A DNA stretch of 64,000 nucleotides from Rhodocyclaceae bacterium. GTDB taxonomy: Bacteria > Pseudomonadota > Gammaproteobacteria > Burkholderiales > Rhodocyclaceae. Position 1 is the first letter of the stretch. Every line of letters begins with the position of its first letter. Location: assembly GCA_028714035.1 (NCBI GenBank), contig JAQTNA010000018.1, positions 17,432-81,431 of the forward strand, written 5' to 3'. The translations under genes and the position numbers were made by a program. The notes below the pieces were generated by a model. That model had not been told where the DNA came from, made no database searches, and was given only the letters and a program-made list of their open reading frames with translations. Shown here in pieces: positions 22,104 through 31,600 of this stretch.

Positions 22104-22552
22104 ATGGGGTACTGGAGTTCGGCGCCATGGCGGAACGACACCTGGACTCGGTGGCTGCCGCCGAAGCCGACTTGCATGCTTTTCCCTGGCGCCGCAAGCA
22201 GTTCGCGGACAGCCTGGCGGCGGGCCACGAGGCCTGGATTGCCTGCGTATCCGGAGAACTGGCTGGCTACGCTGTCGTGATGCAGGCGCTGGATGAAGTG
22301 GAGTTGCTGGATATCGCCGTTCTCAAGGCCTGGCAGCGACAGGGGCTGGGCTGCGCGCTCCTGGATTTCCTGCTGGGCCGAGCCCGGCAGGCGGGCGCCA
22401 GAACCATGTTTCTGGAAGTACGTGCGTCCAACCAGGCGGGCCTCGCCCTTTATCGTGGCACGGGTTTCTCGGAGGTCGGCCGGCGCCGGGGCTATTATCC
22501 GGCGCATCAAGGTCGGGAGGACGCCGTGGTCATGAGGCGGGAGTTGTCGTGA
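22100..22552 (+). CDS. rimI: Ribosomal protein S18 alanine N-acetyltransferase RimI
   Basis: This 150-residue GNAT acetyltransferase starts at the GTG at 22100, inside the tsaB stop. The acetyl-CoA loop is seen in RQGLGCALLDFLL, preceded by LDIAVLKAWQ. Further RimI features are MFLEVRASNQAGLALYRGTGF and RRGYYPAHQGREDAVVMRREL. It acetylates the N-terminal alanine of ribosomal protein S18. The tsaB-rimI pairing is widespread in proteobacteria and supports the call. Confidence 0.93.
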   Translation: MNGVLEFGAMAERHLDSVAAAEADLHAFPWRRKQFADSLAAGHEAWIACVSGELAGYAVVMQALDEVELLDIAVLKAWQRQGLGCALLDFLLGRARQAGARTMFLEVRASNQAGLALYRGTGFSEVGRRRGYYPAHQGREDAVVMRRELS

Positions 22553-23379
22553 GCCGGAGGACCGAAAGCACTCTGCGGGAAATGGGCCTCGCTCCCCTGT
22601 GGAAGCTGCGGGTTGCGGAGGAGGTTCAGCCTGAGCAGCCTGCGCCGCCGGTCCAGGCGGACCCGGCAGCGCCTGCCGCGCCCCGGAATGCGCCAAAGCC
22701 GGTGGCGCGGGAGCCCGATCCCGGTCCCTATTCCCCGGAGGCAAGGGGGGCGAGGTTGGTTCATTCGGCCGTCCCGGCCGATATCGCCCCATCGGCGGCC
22801 ACGCCCGGGGAACTGGCCGGCATGGACTGGGATGCCTTGCAGCAGTCGGTTGCCGAATGCCAGGCCTGCGGCTTGTGCAAACAGCGCCGGCAAGCAGTGT
22901 TCGGAGTCGGGGACCGGCAGGCAGACTGGCTGTTCGTGGGGGAGGGGCCGGGGGCGGATGAGGACGAGCGGGGCGAGCCCTTCGTCGGCGTGGCTGGAAA
23001 ACTGCTGGACGCCATGCTCGCCGCCATTCATCTGCGACGGGGTGATAACGTCTATATCGCCAATGCGGTGAAATGTCGTCCGCCGGGCAATCGAACGCCC
23101 GAGGTGGATGAAGCGGCGGCCTGCTTTCCGTTCCTGGAAAGGCAAATCGCGCTCATCCGGCCAAGGTTGATCGTCGCGCTGGGACGTCCCGCGGCCCAGA
23201 CTCTTCTGGGCACCGAGGTGAAGATCGGCGCGGTGCGGGGGCGATTGCTCGACTTCCGGGGTATTCCCCTCATCGTCACCTACCACCCCGCCTATCTCCT
23301 GCGCAACCTGCCGGACAAGTCCAAGGCCTGGGAAGACCTTTGTTTTGCCCGACGGACCATGGCGGGCCTGCGACGCTAG
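22549..23379 (+). CDS. Family 4 uracil-DNA glycosylase
   Basis: The 276-residue protein has a variable Pro/Ala-rich N-terminus (to about residue 85) and then a family 4 UDG domain. Cysteines for a 4Fe-4S cluster appear in CQACGLC, KCRPPGN and AACFPF. Motif 1 is FVGEGPGADEDERGEPFVG and motif 3 is TYHPAYLLRN. It removes uracil from DNA to begin base excision repair. The GTG start overlaps rimI by 4 bp. Confidence 0.92.
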   Translation: MSRRTESTLREMGLAPLWKLRVAEEVQPEQPAPPVQADPAAPAAPRNAPKPVAREPDPGPYSPEARGARLVHSAVPADIAPSAATPGELAGMDWDALQQSVAECQACGLCKQRRQAVFGVGDRQADWLFVGEGPGADEDERGEPFVGVAGKLLDAMLAAIHLRRGDNVYIANAVKCRPPGNRTPEVDEAAACFPFLERQIALIRPRLIVALGRPAAQTLLGTEVKIGAVRGRLLDFRGIPLIVTYHPAYLLRNLPDKSKAWEDLCFARRTMAGLRR

Positions 23380-23405
23380 GGCCGCGACCGGCTCCCGCGC
23401 CGACC

Positions 23406-23432
23406 TCAAGATATCCTTTCCCCTGCCGTTAA
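23406..23432 (+). promoter_or_regulatory. Sigma-28 (FliA)-like promoter upstream of HDOD gene
   Basis: TCAAG at 23406-23410 and GCCGTTAA at 23425-23432 are separated by 14 bp. This is the spacing of the flagellar sigma-28 consensus (TAAAG/TCAAG, then GCCGATAA), with one mismatch in the -10. It lies about 90 bp upstream of the HDOD start. Two more matches occur at 26064 and 32606 in this window. Confidence 0.7.
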
Positions 23433-23523
23433 ACCGATCTCCGCCGAGGACAAAGGGCTGGCATTGCGTGCTGCCCTCCGGGGGTTTAACTGACGCGATA
23501 TCAGGTATCGGAGACGGGTTGGT

Positions 23524-24852
23524 ATGTTTGGTTTTCTCAGGCGACTCTTCGGGAAAAAGGCCCTAGCCAAGGACGATCAGCCGGTTTCCAGCGCCTCGGT
23601 CCCGGACCCTCTGGGACCGCTATTCACCGCGCCTGTGCGTGTGGCGACGCCGATTCTCGTTCAACGCGACGAAATCATTGATACGGCGACGAGAATATGC
23701 GGCTACCGGTTCACGGTGCGCCGGCCCGATGCCAACGACCTGCCCGACGGGCGAGCCACTCTTGAGGCGCTGCGTACCGCCAACGTTGCGTCCTTCGCGG
23801 AACGGCGCATGGCACTCCTGTTTTTGCCCGCCCTGCATTGGACGATCCAGGACTTCCGGCCCTTGATGGGCCCGAAAACCGTCGTTCTGCTCGATCTGCC
23901 CGGACGCTCCCTGGCGCCGGGGGCCTGGCGCGAGGTCTCGGCCGCGATTCGAGCCCAAGGGGCCCGCGTGGGCGTGGACGGGGCCGACCTGAAAAACGAA
24001 TGGATCGGGGAATACGTGGACCTGGCGCTGCTGGATTTTTCCGCCTATACCATCGCCAGGTTCGAGCAGTTGCTGTCTGGCTTGAAGCAGGCGTTTCCGC
24101 GGCTGGAAATCCTGGTTGAAAACGTCGCTAGCTGGCCCGAACGCCGGCTCTGTGTGTCGCTGGGCGCCGCCTATTGCCTGGGGCCATTCACGACCAGTCC
24201 GGACGAAGAGCAGCAATCGGGCGAGCTCAGCCCTAGCCGCATGGTCGTGTTCGAGATGCTCAACCTGCTGCGCAAGGGGGCGGATCTGCCGGACATCGCC
24301 AAGGTGGCCAAGCGGGACTTGGGCGTGGCGATAAAGCTGATCGGAATGGCAAATTCCCCGTTGCTGGCCCTGGCCAGCCCGGTAACCGGTATAGATCAGG
24401 CCATGATGGTGCTGGGCCGTGACCAGCTGTACCGCTGGCTGTCTCTCGCCATGTTTCGTACCGGTGCCGGGTCTCCCCGGGACGAAGTGCTGCTGGAGCT
24501 TGCCCTGTCCCGGGGGCGCTTCCTCGAACTCGTGGGCAGCCGGGGAAGCGGCAATTTCCGTTGTGACGAGCTGTTCCTCGTCGGGCTGCTCTCCCTGCTG
24601 GATACCCTGCTGGGCATGCCCATGGAAACCGTGGTGGAACGCCTGCATCTTTCCGCCGATATTCGGCAGGTGTTGCTGCACGGTACCGGCCCCTTCGGCT
24701 TCCATCTCGCTCTGGCCATTTCGGTGGAAAAAGGACGCACCGGGAACGTTGCCAGTCTGGCCGAGAAGTTGGGAATTCCGCTCGATGCCATGGAAAGCGC
24801 CTCGGCGGAAGCCATGGATTGGGCGGAAGGGGCGGTCAATGCCACATCCTGA
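23524..24852 (+). CDS. HDOD domain protein with degenerate EAL-like N-terminal domain
   Basis: This 442-residue cytosolic protein has a basic N-terminus (MFGFLRRLFGKKALAK). An EAL-like fold at about residues 40-220 lacks a recognisable EAL catalytic motif. A C-terminal HDOD domain follows from about 240 (MVVFEMLNLLRKGADLPDIA, then AIKLIGMANSPLLALASPVT). This is the YuxH-type arrangement, usually regulatory rather than enzymatic and often linked to motility or c-di-GMP signalling. A sigma-28-like promoter upstream fits a flagellar regulon. The ankyrin gene starts 41 bp downstream and is probably co-transcribed. Confidence 0.85.
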   Translation: MFGFLRRLFGKKALAKDDQPVSSASVPDPLGPLFTAPVRVATPILVQRDEIIDTATRICGYRFTVRRPDANDLPDGRATLEALRTANVASFAERRMALLFLPALHWTIQDFRPLMGPKTVVLLDLPGRSLAPGAWREVSAAIRAQGARVGVDGADLKNEWIGEYVDLALLDFSAYTIARFEQLLSGLKQAFPRLEILVENVASWPERRLCVSLGAAYCLGPFTTSPDEEQQSGELSPSRMVVFEMLNLLRKGADLPDIAKVAKRDLGVAIKLIGMANSPLLALASPVTGIDQAMMVLGRDQLYRWLSLAMFRTGAGSPRDEVLLELALSRGRFLELVGSRGSGNFRCDELFLVGLLSLLDTLLGMPMETVVERLHLSADIRQVLLHGTGPFGFHLALAISVEKGRTGNVASLAEKLGIPLDAMESASAEAMDWAEGAVNATS

Positions 24853-24893
24853 GCCGATATGGTTTCCGGACCCGTTTCGGGGGATGAGCCGCC

Positions 24894-25796
24894 ATGGCTG
24901 ATACGCGACCACTACTGTCCTATTTTTCCGGCTACGAGGACAAGTATCCACGCCGGTTGGCGGAGTGCTTTCCGCACGTCATCAAGCGCATGGAGGAACA
25001 GTGGAACGACACGGAAGCCATGATGGAGTACTTCACCGACCTCATGATCCCTGCTCGCCCGAATCGGAAGGGTTTCGCCCCGGACATTGCCGCCGAGATT
25101 TTCACGCTGAGCGTGGCCTACGACGCGATCCGTGAAAACAACGCGGTCAAGAATACAGACCTGTGGGCGTTCGAACGGGCGGTGGCCGAGCTTGAACAAC
25201 TGGGCATTCCACGCACGACCATGAGCTTCGCGCGGGCGGCGGAAGCCGGTGATCACTCACTCTGCATGCTGTTCATCAGTGCCGGGTTCGACGTGGACAC
25301 CCGGGACGCGAGGCACTGGACGCCGCTGATGATCGCATCGTTCAATGGCAAGGAGGCCCTGGCGTTGGGGCTGATCCTGCACGGAGCGAAGGTGCGGGCA
25401 GAGGACAAGGGCGGCTATTCCCCCATGCATTGGGCGGCCTACAACGGCTATGCCCGGGTGATCAGGCTGCTCTTGCTGGAAGGGGGCGCCGTGAACGCCA
25501 GCAGCCGTTCCGGCATCACGCCCTTGCTCCAGGCGGCGGCGCGAGGCCGTGTCGCGGCGGTCGAGGAACTGCTCAAGGGCGGCGCCGACCCCAATATCGC
25601 GGCGAATGACGGCACTACCCCCCTGCTCAAGGCGGTCGCCAACGGGCAGTTGGCAGTCATTGATCTGCTGCTGGCGTCGGGTGCCATGGCCGACGTCACC
25701 ATGAAGGACGGCACCACCCTGGCCCAGATCGCCAAGGCGTCAAAATCTCGCCGGATTCGGGAGCGAATTGCCAAGGCGCTACAGGCGGCCCAATAG
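24894..25796 (+). CDS. Ankyrin-repeat protein
   Basis: This 300-residue protein has an N-terminal non-repeat region (about 1-115) and roughly five ankyrin repeats from there to near the end. Examples are RHWTPLMIASFNGKEALALG, GYSPMHWAAYNGYARVIRLL and GITPLLQAAARGRVAAVEEL. The repeats form a protein-binding scaffold. No signal peptide or membrane segment is visible, so it is probably cytosolic. It follows the HDOD gene closely and precedes two large kinases, which suggests a role in that signalling module, but its partner is unknown. Confidence 0.85.
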   Translation: MADTRPLLSYFSGYEDKYPRRLAECFPHVIKRMEEQWNDTEAMMEYFTDLMIPARPNRKGFAPDIAAEIFTLSVAYDAIRENNAVKNTDLWAFERAVAELEQLGIPRTTMSFARAAEAGDHSLCMLFISAGFDVDTRDARHWTPLMIASFNGKEALALGLILHGAKVRAEDKGGYSPMHWAAYNGYARVIRLLLLEGGAVNASSRSGITPLLQAAARGRVAAVEELLKGGADPNIAANDGTTPLLKAVANGQLAVIDLLLASGAMADVTMKDGTTLAQIAKASKSRRIRERIAKALQAAQ

Positions 25797-25861
25797 GTGA
25801 GAGGGCCGGGGGCAGCGCGCATTATTGCGCGGGGCCGTCGTGTGTATACGGTATGTATTAA

Positions 25862-25902
25862 TCCTCTCCTTTGACGGGGAGGGGTGGAGGGGGATAGGGT
25901 TT
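25862..25902. repeat. Fragment related to the MITE interior
   Basis: CTCTCCTTTGACGGGGAGG followed by GGTGGAGGGGGATAGGG resembles the interior arm of the element at 19831-19992 (CTCCCCTTCAAGGGGAGGG, then a G-rich tract ending ATGGGG). No matching inverted arm or target duplication was found nearby, so it is a partial or decayed copy at best. The rest of the 321-bp gap 25797-26117 holds a short hairpin at 25816-25831 and the sigma-28-like promoter. Confidence 0.45.
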
Positions 25903-26063
25903 TGGCCGGGTCGGGAGCATGAGTTTTCGGATATGGGAAGCCGCTGCGTTGGCCGGGTTTGAATCGCCCGAGCAGCCTCGATGCGCCTTCTGATGAGCGG
26001 GAAAATGCTGCCCTTTCCATCAAGATTCCACCCGCACTCCCGCGAACATGCTCACGGTGACCG

Positions 26064-26090
26064 TCAAGTCGTAACGATTGTTGCCGTAAA
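26064..26090 (+). promoter_or_regulatory. Sigma-28 (FliA)-like promoter upstream of the two kinases
   Basis: TCAAG at 26064-26068 and GCCGTAAA at 26083-26090 are separated by 14 bp, as in the copy at 23406. Transcription would begin near 26097, and the kinase ATG at 26118 has AGGGAG just upstream. Confidence 0.7.
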
Positions 26091-26117
26091 CCCCGGAATA
26101 TCTCTGAAGGGAGCGTC

Positions 26118-28670
26118 ATGACAGACCTAGACGGCCTCATTCGCCGCTGGCTGCCGCAGGGTATCCGCGGCAAGCTGGTGGTTATTTTCGTCCTGATCAA
26201 GGTGCTGCCGCTCCTGTTGCTCGCCTGGTTTGCCTGGCATGCCGCCCAGACCCTGGGGCAAGGCGTGGCGAAGGAGGCGACCCAGATCGCCGACAACATG
26301 CTGGCCACCATCCGCAGCGTGGGAAACTCCGCCACCCAGGATGCCATCCGGGCCCTGGACGTGCGCTCCCGGGAAGCCATCGAATCCCTGACCACGGAAA
26401 CGGCGCGCCAGATCGCCACCTTCCTCTATGAGCGCGACGAGGACATCCTGGCCGCGGCCACGACCGAGCCCAGCGAGGCCGCTTTCCGCCGCTTCCTGGA
26501 ACACCGTCGGCGCGACCTCTTTCAGCACGGCGCCTACCGCCTCTCGGACGACAAGAAGTCGTGGATCCCGGTGGAAGTGCACAGCCAGGAGGCCAAGGTC
26601 ACCCGAAAGGTGTCCCAGGACAACTCCAGGGACTTCCATGTCCGTGCCCCTGAATACCTGGGCAGGCGAGACCGGCGCCCGCTGTTCCTGGAAATGACCC
26701 TGGTGGGCCTGGACGGTCGGGAGAAGCTGAAGGTCACCACCTCGGACGCCACGAGCAAGGCGCTGATGAACGTGGCCGACAAGGCCCAGACCTTCGTCCA
26801 CTCGGAGACCTATTGGCCGGAGCTTAAAAAACTCAAGCCCGGGCAGATCTACGTTTCCGACGTCATCGGTGCCTATGTGCCGAGTCGGGTAATCGGCCCC
26901 TATACCCCGGCCGCGGCGGCCAAGGCAGGCGTTCCCTTCGAGCCCGAGAAATCCGCCTACGCCGGTACGGAGAACCCGCTGGGCAAGCGCTTCCGTGGCC
27001 TGGTGCGCTGGGCCACGCCGGTGGTGAAGGACGGCAAGGTGGCCGGCTACGTCACCCTGGCCCTGGATCACGATCACATCCGCCAGTTCAGCGACCGCCT
27101 GATGCCCACGGACGAGCGCTACACGCCCATTGCGGACGCCATCAAGGGCAACTACGCCTTCATCTGGGATTACAGGAGCCGCTCCATTTCCCATCCGCGG
27201 GATTACTTCATCGTCGGCTATGACCCTCGCACCGGACAGGAGGAGACACCCTGGCTGGACGAGGAACTGTACAAGGAATGGCAGGCGAGCAAGTTGCCTT
27301 CCCACCCGTTCCTCGCCAAGGTGGAACCCTTCCGGGACCAGAACCTCAAGAAGAAGCCGGCCAAGGAACTGGTCAAGGCGGGCACGGTCGGCCTGGATTG
27401 CCGCTACCTCAATTTCTCGCCCCAGTGCGAGGGCTGGAACGCCCTCACCGATCACGGCGGCTCGGGTTCCTTCGTCATTTTTTTCAGCGGGCTATGGAAG
27501 CTGACCACCGCCGCGGCCATTCCCTATTACACCGGCCAATACGGCAAGAGCCAACAGGGCTTCGGCTTCGTCACCATCGGCGCCAACGTGGACGACTTCC
27601 ACAAGGCGGCGACTGACTCCGGCAAGCGCATCGGCAAGCTGATTGACGACAAGGGCGTGGAGTTCACGCGTCAGCGTGCGGGCATGCTGGCAGGCATCGA
27701 GGACAGCCTTCAGGGCACGGCCTGGGGCCTGGCCGGGTCCACCCTGGCCATGATCGTGGTGGTGATCTTCATTGCCATCCTGATGGCCAACTTCCTGACC
27801 ACCCGCATCACGCGCATGATCACGGGCATCCACCGCTTCGAAGGCGGCGACATGAACTACCGTCTGGAAGCCGGCTCCAGGGACGAGATGGGCGATCTGG
27901 CGCGCTCCTTCAATATCATGGCGGACAGCGTTGCCGACTCCTTCCAGCGACTGGACGAGGCTCGGCAAAAGGCCGAGGAGGCCAACCGCACCAAGTCGGA
28001 GTTCCTGGCCAGCGTGTCCCACGAGCTGCGCACGCCGCTGAATGGCATCCTGGGTTTCTCGGAACTTCTGGAAAGCGAGGCAAGGGAAGAAAGCCACGGG
28101 CAATACGCCCGCACCATCCGGGAAAGCGGCCAGCACCTCCTGAAAGTGGTGAACGATCTTCTGGACCTGTCGAAGATCGAGGCCGGGCGCATGGAGCTGG
28201 TGCCCGAATCCATTTCCCTGCGGCCCCTGCTGCAAGACGTCGCGGCCCTGCACCGGGCGGAGGCTGAATCCAAGCACCTGGCACTGGGCTTGTCCCTGGC
28301 CGACGATCTGCCGGATACCCTGTATGCCGACCCGGTTCGGTTGCGCCAGATACTGAACAACCTGCTCAACAACGCGGTGAAGTTTACGGACCGGGGCCGG
28401 GTCGAACTGGTGGTCGGTACGCATCAGGAACGCGTCCTCTTCCGGGTGCGGGATACCGGTTGCGGCATCCCGGCCGAACAGCACGAACTGATATTCGAGA
28501 AGTTCCGGCAGGCCGAGACCTTTACCACCCGAAGCCGCGGCGGTACGGGGCTGGGCCTGGCGCTGGCCAGGGAACTGGCCCAGATGATGGGCGGACAGGT
28601 TTCTCTGACCTCCGCCCCCGGACAGGGTTCGGAATTCACCCTGGAACTTCCGGAACGCACCGGGCACTGA
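26118..28670 (+). CDS. Membrane sensor histidine kinase (Cache-HAMP-HisKA-HATPase)
   Basis: This 850-residue kinase has an N-terminal TM (LVVIFVLIKVLPLLLLAWFA) and a very large periplasmic sensor (about 45-540) with Cache-like features such as VRWATPVVKDGKVAGYVTLA. A second TM (LAMIVVVIFIAILMANFL) leads to HAMP, HisKA with FLASVSHELRTPLNGILGF, and HATPase with DTGCGIPAEQ and [12 protein letters not shown]. It has no receiver of its own. The next gene, 3 bp downstream, supplies two receivers and an HPt domain, so a phosphorelay between them is plausible. The large sensor ectodomain is unusual, and its ligand is unknown. A sigma-28-like promoter precedes it. Confidence 0.9.
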   Translation: MTDLDGLIRRWLPQGIRGKLVVIFVLIKVLPLLLLAWFAWHAAQTLGQGVAKEATQIADNMLATIRSVGNSATQDAIRALDVRSREAIESLTTETARQIATFLYERDEDILAAATTEPSEAAFRRFLEHRRRDLFQHGAYRLSDDKKSWIPVEVHSQEAKVTRKVSQDNSRDFHVRAPEYLGRRDRRPLFLEMTLVGLDGREKLKVTTSDATSKALMNVADKAQTFVHSETYWPELKKLKPGQIYVSDVIGAYVPSRVIGPYTPAAAAKAGVPFEPEKSAYAGTENPLGKRFRGLVRWATPVVKDGKVAGYVTLALDHDHIRQFSDRLMPTDERYTPIADAIKGNYAFIWDYRSRSISHPRDYFIVGYDPRTGQEETPWLDEELYKEWQASKLPSHPFLAKVEPFRDQNLKKKPAKELVKAGTVGLDCRYLNFSPQCEGWNALTDHGGSGSFVIFFSGLWKLTTAAAIPYYTGQYGKSQQGFGFVTIGANVDDFHKAATDSGKRIGKLIDDKGVEFTRQRAGMLAGIEDSLQGTAWGLAGSTLAMIVVVIFIAILMANFLTTRITRMITGIHRFEGGDMNYRLEAGSRDEMGDLARSFNIMADSVADSFQRLDEARQKAEEANRTKSEFLASVSHELRTPLNGILGFSELLESEAREESHGQYARTIRESGQHLLKVVNDLLDLSKIEAGRMELVPESISLRPLLQDVAALHRAEAESKHLALGLSLADDLPDTLYADPVRLRQILNNLLNNAVKFTDRGRVELVVGTHQERVLFRVRDTGCGIPAEQHELIFEKFRQAETFTTRSRGGTGLGLALARELAQMMGGQVSLTSAPGQGSEFTLELPERTGH

Positions 28671-28673
28671 GCG

Positions 28674-31600
28674 ATGAAATCCCTGCTCAACCTCTGGCCG
28701 AAGACGCTGCGCGTCCAGCTCTTGCTGATCGTCATGCCGGTCATCAGCCTTTCCATCATTGCCGCGGGGTATTTCCTGACCTTGAGCGGCCGGGATGCCC
28801 TGATGACGGAAAAGCAGCACCACCTGCTGGGCGCCACCCGGCTTCTGTTGAACCATCTGCGTGACCAGGGGGGGTATGCCGGGTTGATGAAGTCCGCGCC
28901 GGACGCCACCGACAGGAACGGGCGCATCGCCTACATGAATCGGCGCCTGGCGGATTACACGGACAGCGTGGCCACCTCCTTTCCCGGCATGGGCGTGGGG
29001 TACTACGACCGGGAACTGGACGCCATCCTCACCTACGGGCCGCGGAAGGAATACGGGGACAAGGTGGGCGTAGCCATCGGCCCCAACCACCCCGGACGCC
29101 GTGTCATGGAGCAGGGTGTGGCCACCGTGGAGAGTGGGGCGCTGGTGCGCGGCCCCATCATGAACGCCATGACCCCCATCGTGGAAGGCGGCCAGGTGGT
29201 CGGTTACATCTGGGCCAACGAGTTGCTGGAAAGCATCGAGCGGCAAGTCGGCGACATGAAAGCCACGGTCTATCGCTTCACCTCGGCGGCGCTGCTCTTC
29301 GCCCTGCTGGTCATCTACTTCGTCATTTCCCGCCTGACCAGGGACGTAAACGTCATCAAGCTGGGCCTGCGGGAACTGGAGGGCGATCTCGGCCATGCCA
29401 TCCCTTCCTTGCGGGGTGAGACCGGGGAGATCGTGGACGCCATCAACGCCCTGGCGCGCTCGCTGAACGAGGCCCACGAACGGGAGCGGGCCTCCGCCGC
29501 TGCCGCGCTACAGGTCAGCGAGGAAACGCTGCGTACCGCCATCGAGGCCGTGGACGAAGCTTTCGTCATGTACGATCAGAACGACACCCTGCTGTTCTGC
29601 AACGAGAAATACCGTGAGATGCACAAGGTGGTCGCCGACGTTCTCCAGCCGGGCAAGCGCTTCGAGGACATCGCCCGGACGGGCGCGGAGCGGGGCATGT
29701 ATCCCGACGCCATCGGTCGGGTGGATGAATGGCTGGCGGAACGCACGGCCTTCCATCACGCCGGCATGGCCGTGCTGGAACAGCAGACGGGCGACGGCCG
29801 CTGGCTGCGCATCGTGGACCGCAAGACCGCCAGCGGACTGATCGTCGGTTTCCGCATTGACATCACCGACCTGAAGAATGCGAGCGAAGCGGCGGAAAGC
29901 GCCAGTCGGACCAAGGGCGACTTCCTGGCCAACATGAGCCATGAAATTCGCACGCCCATGAACGGCGTCATCGGCATGACCGAACTGCTTCTCGCCACCC
30001 GACTGGATCCCGAGCAGACGGAATTCGCCGAAACGGTCCGGAACAGCGCCCAGGCGCTTCTGGGTCTCATCAACGACATTCTGGATTTTTCCAAGATCGA
30101 GGCCGGCAAGCTGGACATCGAAATCATAGATTTCGACCTGCGCGCCCTGGTCAGCGACGTGGGCGACATCCTGGCCTTGCGCGCTGCCGAGAAGGAAATC
30201 GAGCTCACCTGCCTGGTGGAGCCGGAGGTGCCTTCCCTGCTGCGCGGCGATCCGGGGCGCGTACGCCAGATCCTGCTCAACCTGCTGAGCAACGCGGTGA
30301 AGTTCACCTCCGTCGGCGAGGTATCCCTCTCGTTCCGGCTCATGGAGGAAACAAGCAGCCGGGTTCGGCTCCGGGTCGAGGTCAAGGATACGGGCATCGG
30401 GATTCCCCAGGACAAACTGGGCATCCTGTTTTCCCCCTTCACCCAGGCCGACAGCTCCACGACCCGGCAATTCGGTGGTACCGGGCTGGGACTGTCCATC
30501 ACCAAGCGGCTGGTGGAACTGATGGGGGGCGAAATCGGCGTGGACAGCGAGGCGGGGCAGGGCTCCTGCTTCTGGATGAACCTGCCGTTCGAACTCCAGG
30601 CCGGACCGGGCAACCTCCTCGCGCCCAGGGCGGTCGGGCTCGCGGGGCGGCGTATCCTGGTGGTGGATGACAACGCCACCGCGCGGCGGCTGCTGGAAAT
30701 ACTCCTGCGCGCCTGGGAATGCGAGCCTCTGCTGGCGCCGGGGGGCGCGGAGGCCCTGGCCCTGCTGGCGGCCGAGCAAGCCGCGGAACGGAAGGTGGAT
30801 GCCGCCATCCTGGACATGCAGATGCCGCGCATGGACGGAGAAGAACTGGGGCAACGGCTCAAGAACGACCCGGCCACGCAACAGATGCCGCTGGTGCTGC
30901 TTACCTCGGTTGCCACCCGGGGCGACGCCAGCCGGTTCGCCGACATGGGCTTTGCCGCCTATCTTTCCAAGCCGGTCAAGGAAAAGCTGCTGCGCAACTG
31001 CCTGCGCACCCTGTTCGGCCTTTGCTCGGGTGAGGAGGGCGTGCCCTCGCCGAAGACCCTCATCACCCAGCACAGTCAGCGGGAAGCCGACCTGCACGCC
31101 CGCATCCTCCTGGTGGAGGACAACCCCATCAACCAGAAGCTGGCCGTTACGCTCCTAAAGAAGTTTGGCCACCAGGTGGACGTGGCGGACAACGGCCGCC
31201 AGGCCCTGGATGCCTTGTCGGTACACCGCTACGACATGGTGTTCATGGACTGCCGCATGCCGGTCATGGATGGCTTCGAGGCCACGCGTGCGGTGCGCGA
31301 AGGACAGGGCGTCCTGGACGCCCGGGTGCCGATCATCGCCATGACCGCCAACGCCATGGAAGGCGACCGGGAAGAGGTGTTGAACGCCGGCATGGACGAA
31401 TATCTGGCCAAGCCCATCAATCCGGCAAAACTGGCGGACATGGTTCAGCACTGGCTGCAACGAGGCTACGAGCGACATCTTCCACCCGGGGCAGGCTCTC
31501 CGGAGACGGCTCAGGATGAGCCGCAGCGGTCGCCCGATCTCTTCGATCCCCAGACCATACTGAGCAACCTGGGAGACGACATGGACATCGTTGCCACGGT

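Noticed and set aside
25816..25831. CGCGCA/TGCGCG hairpin after the ankyrin gene
   Set aside because: The stem is six base pairs with no T run, so it is weak evidence for a terminator.
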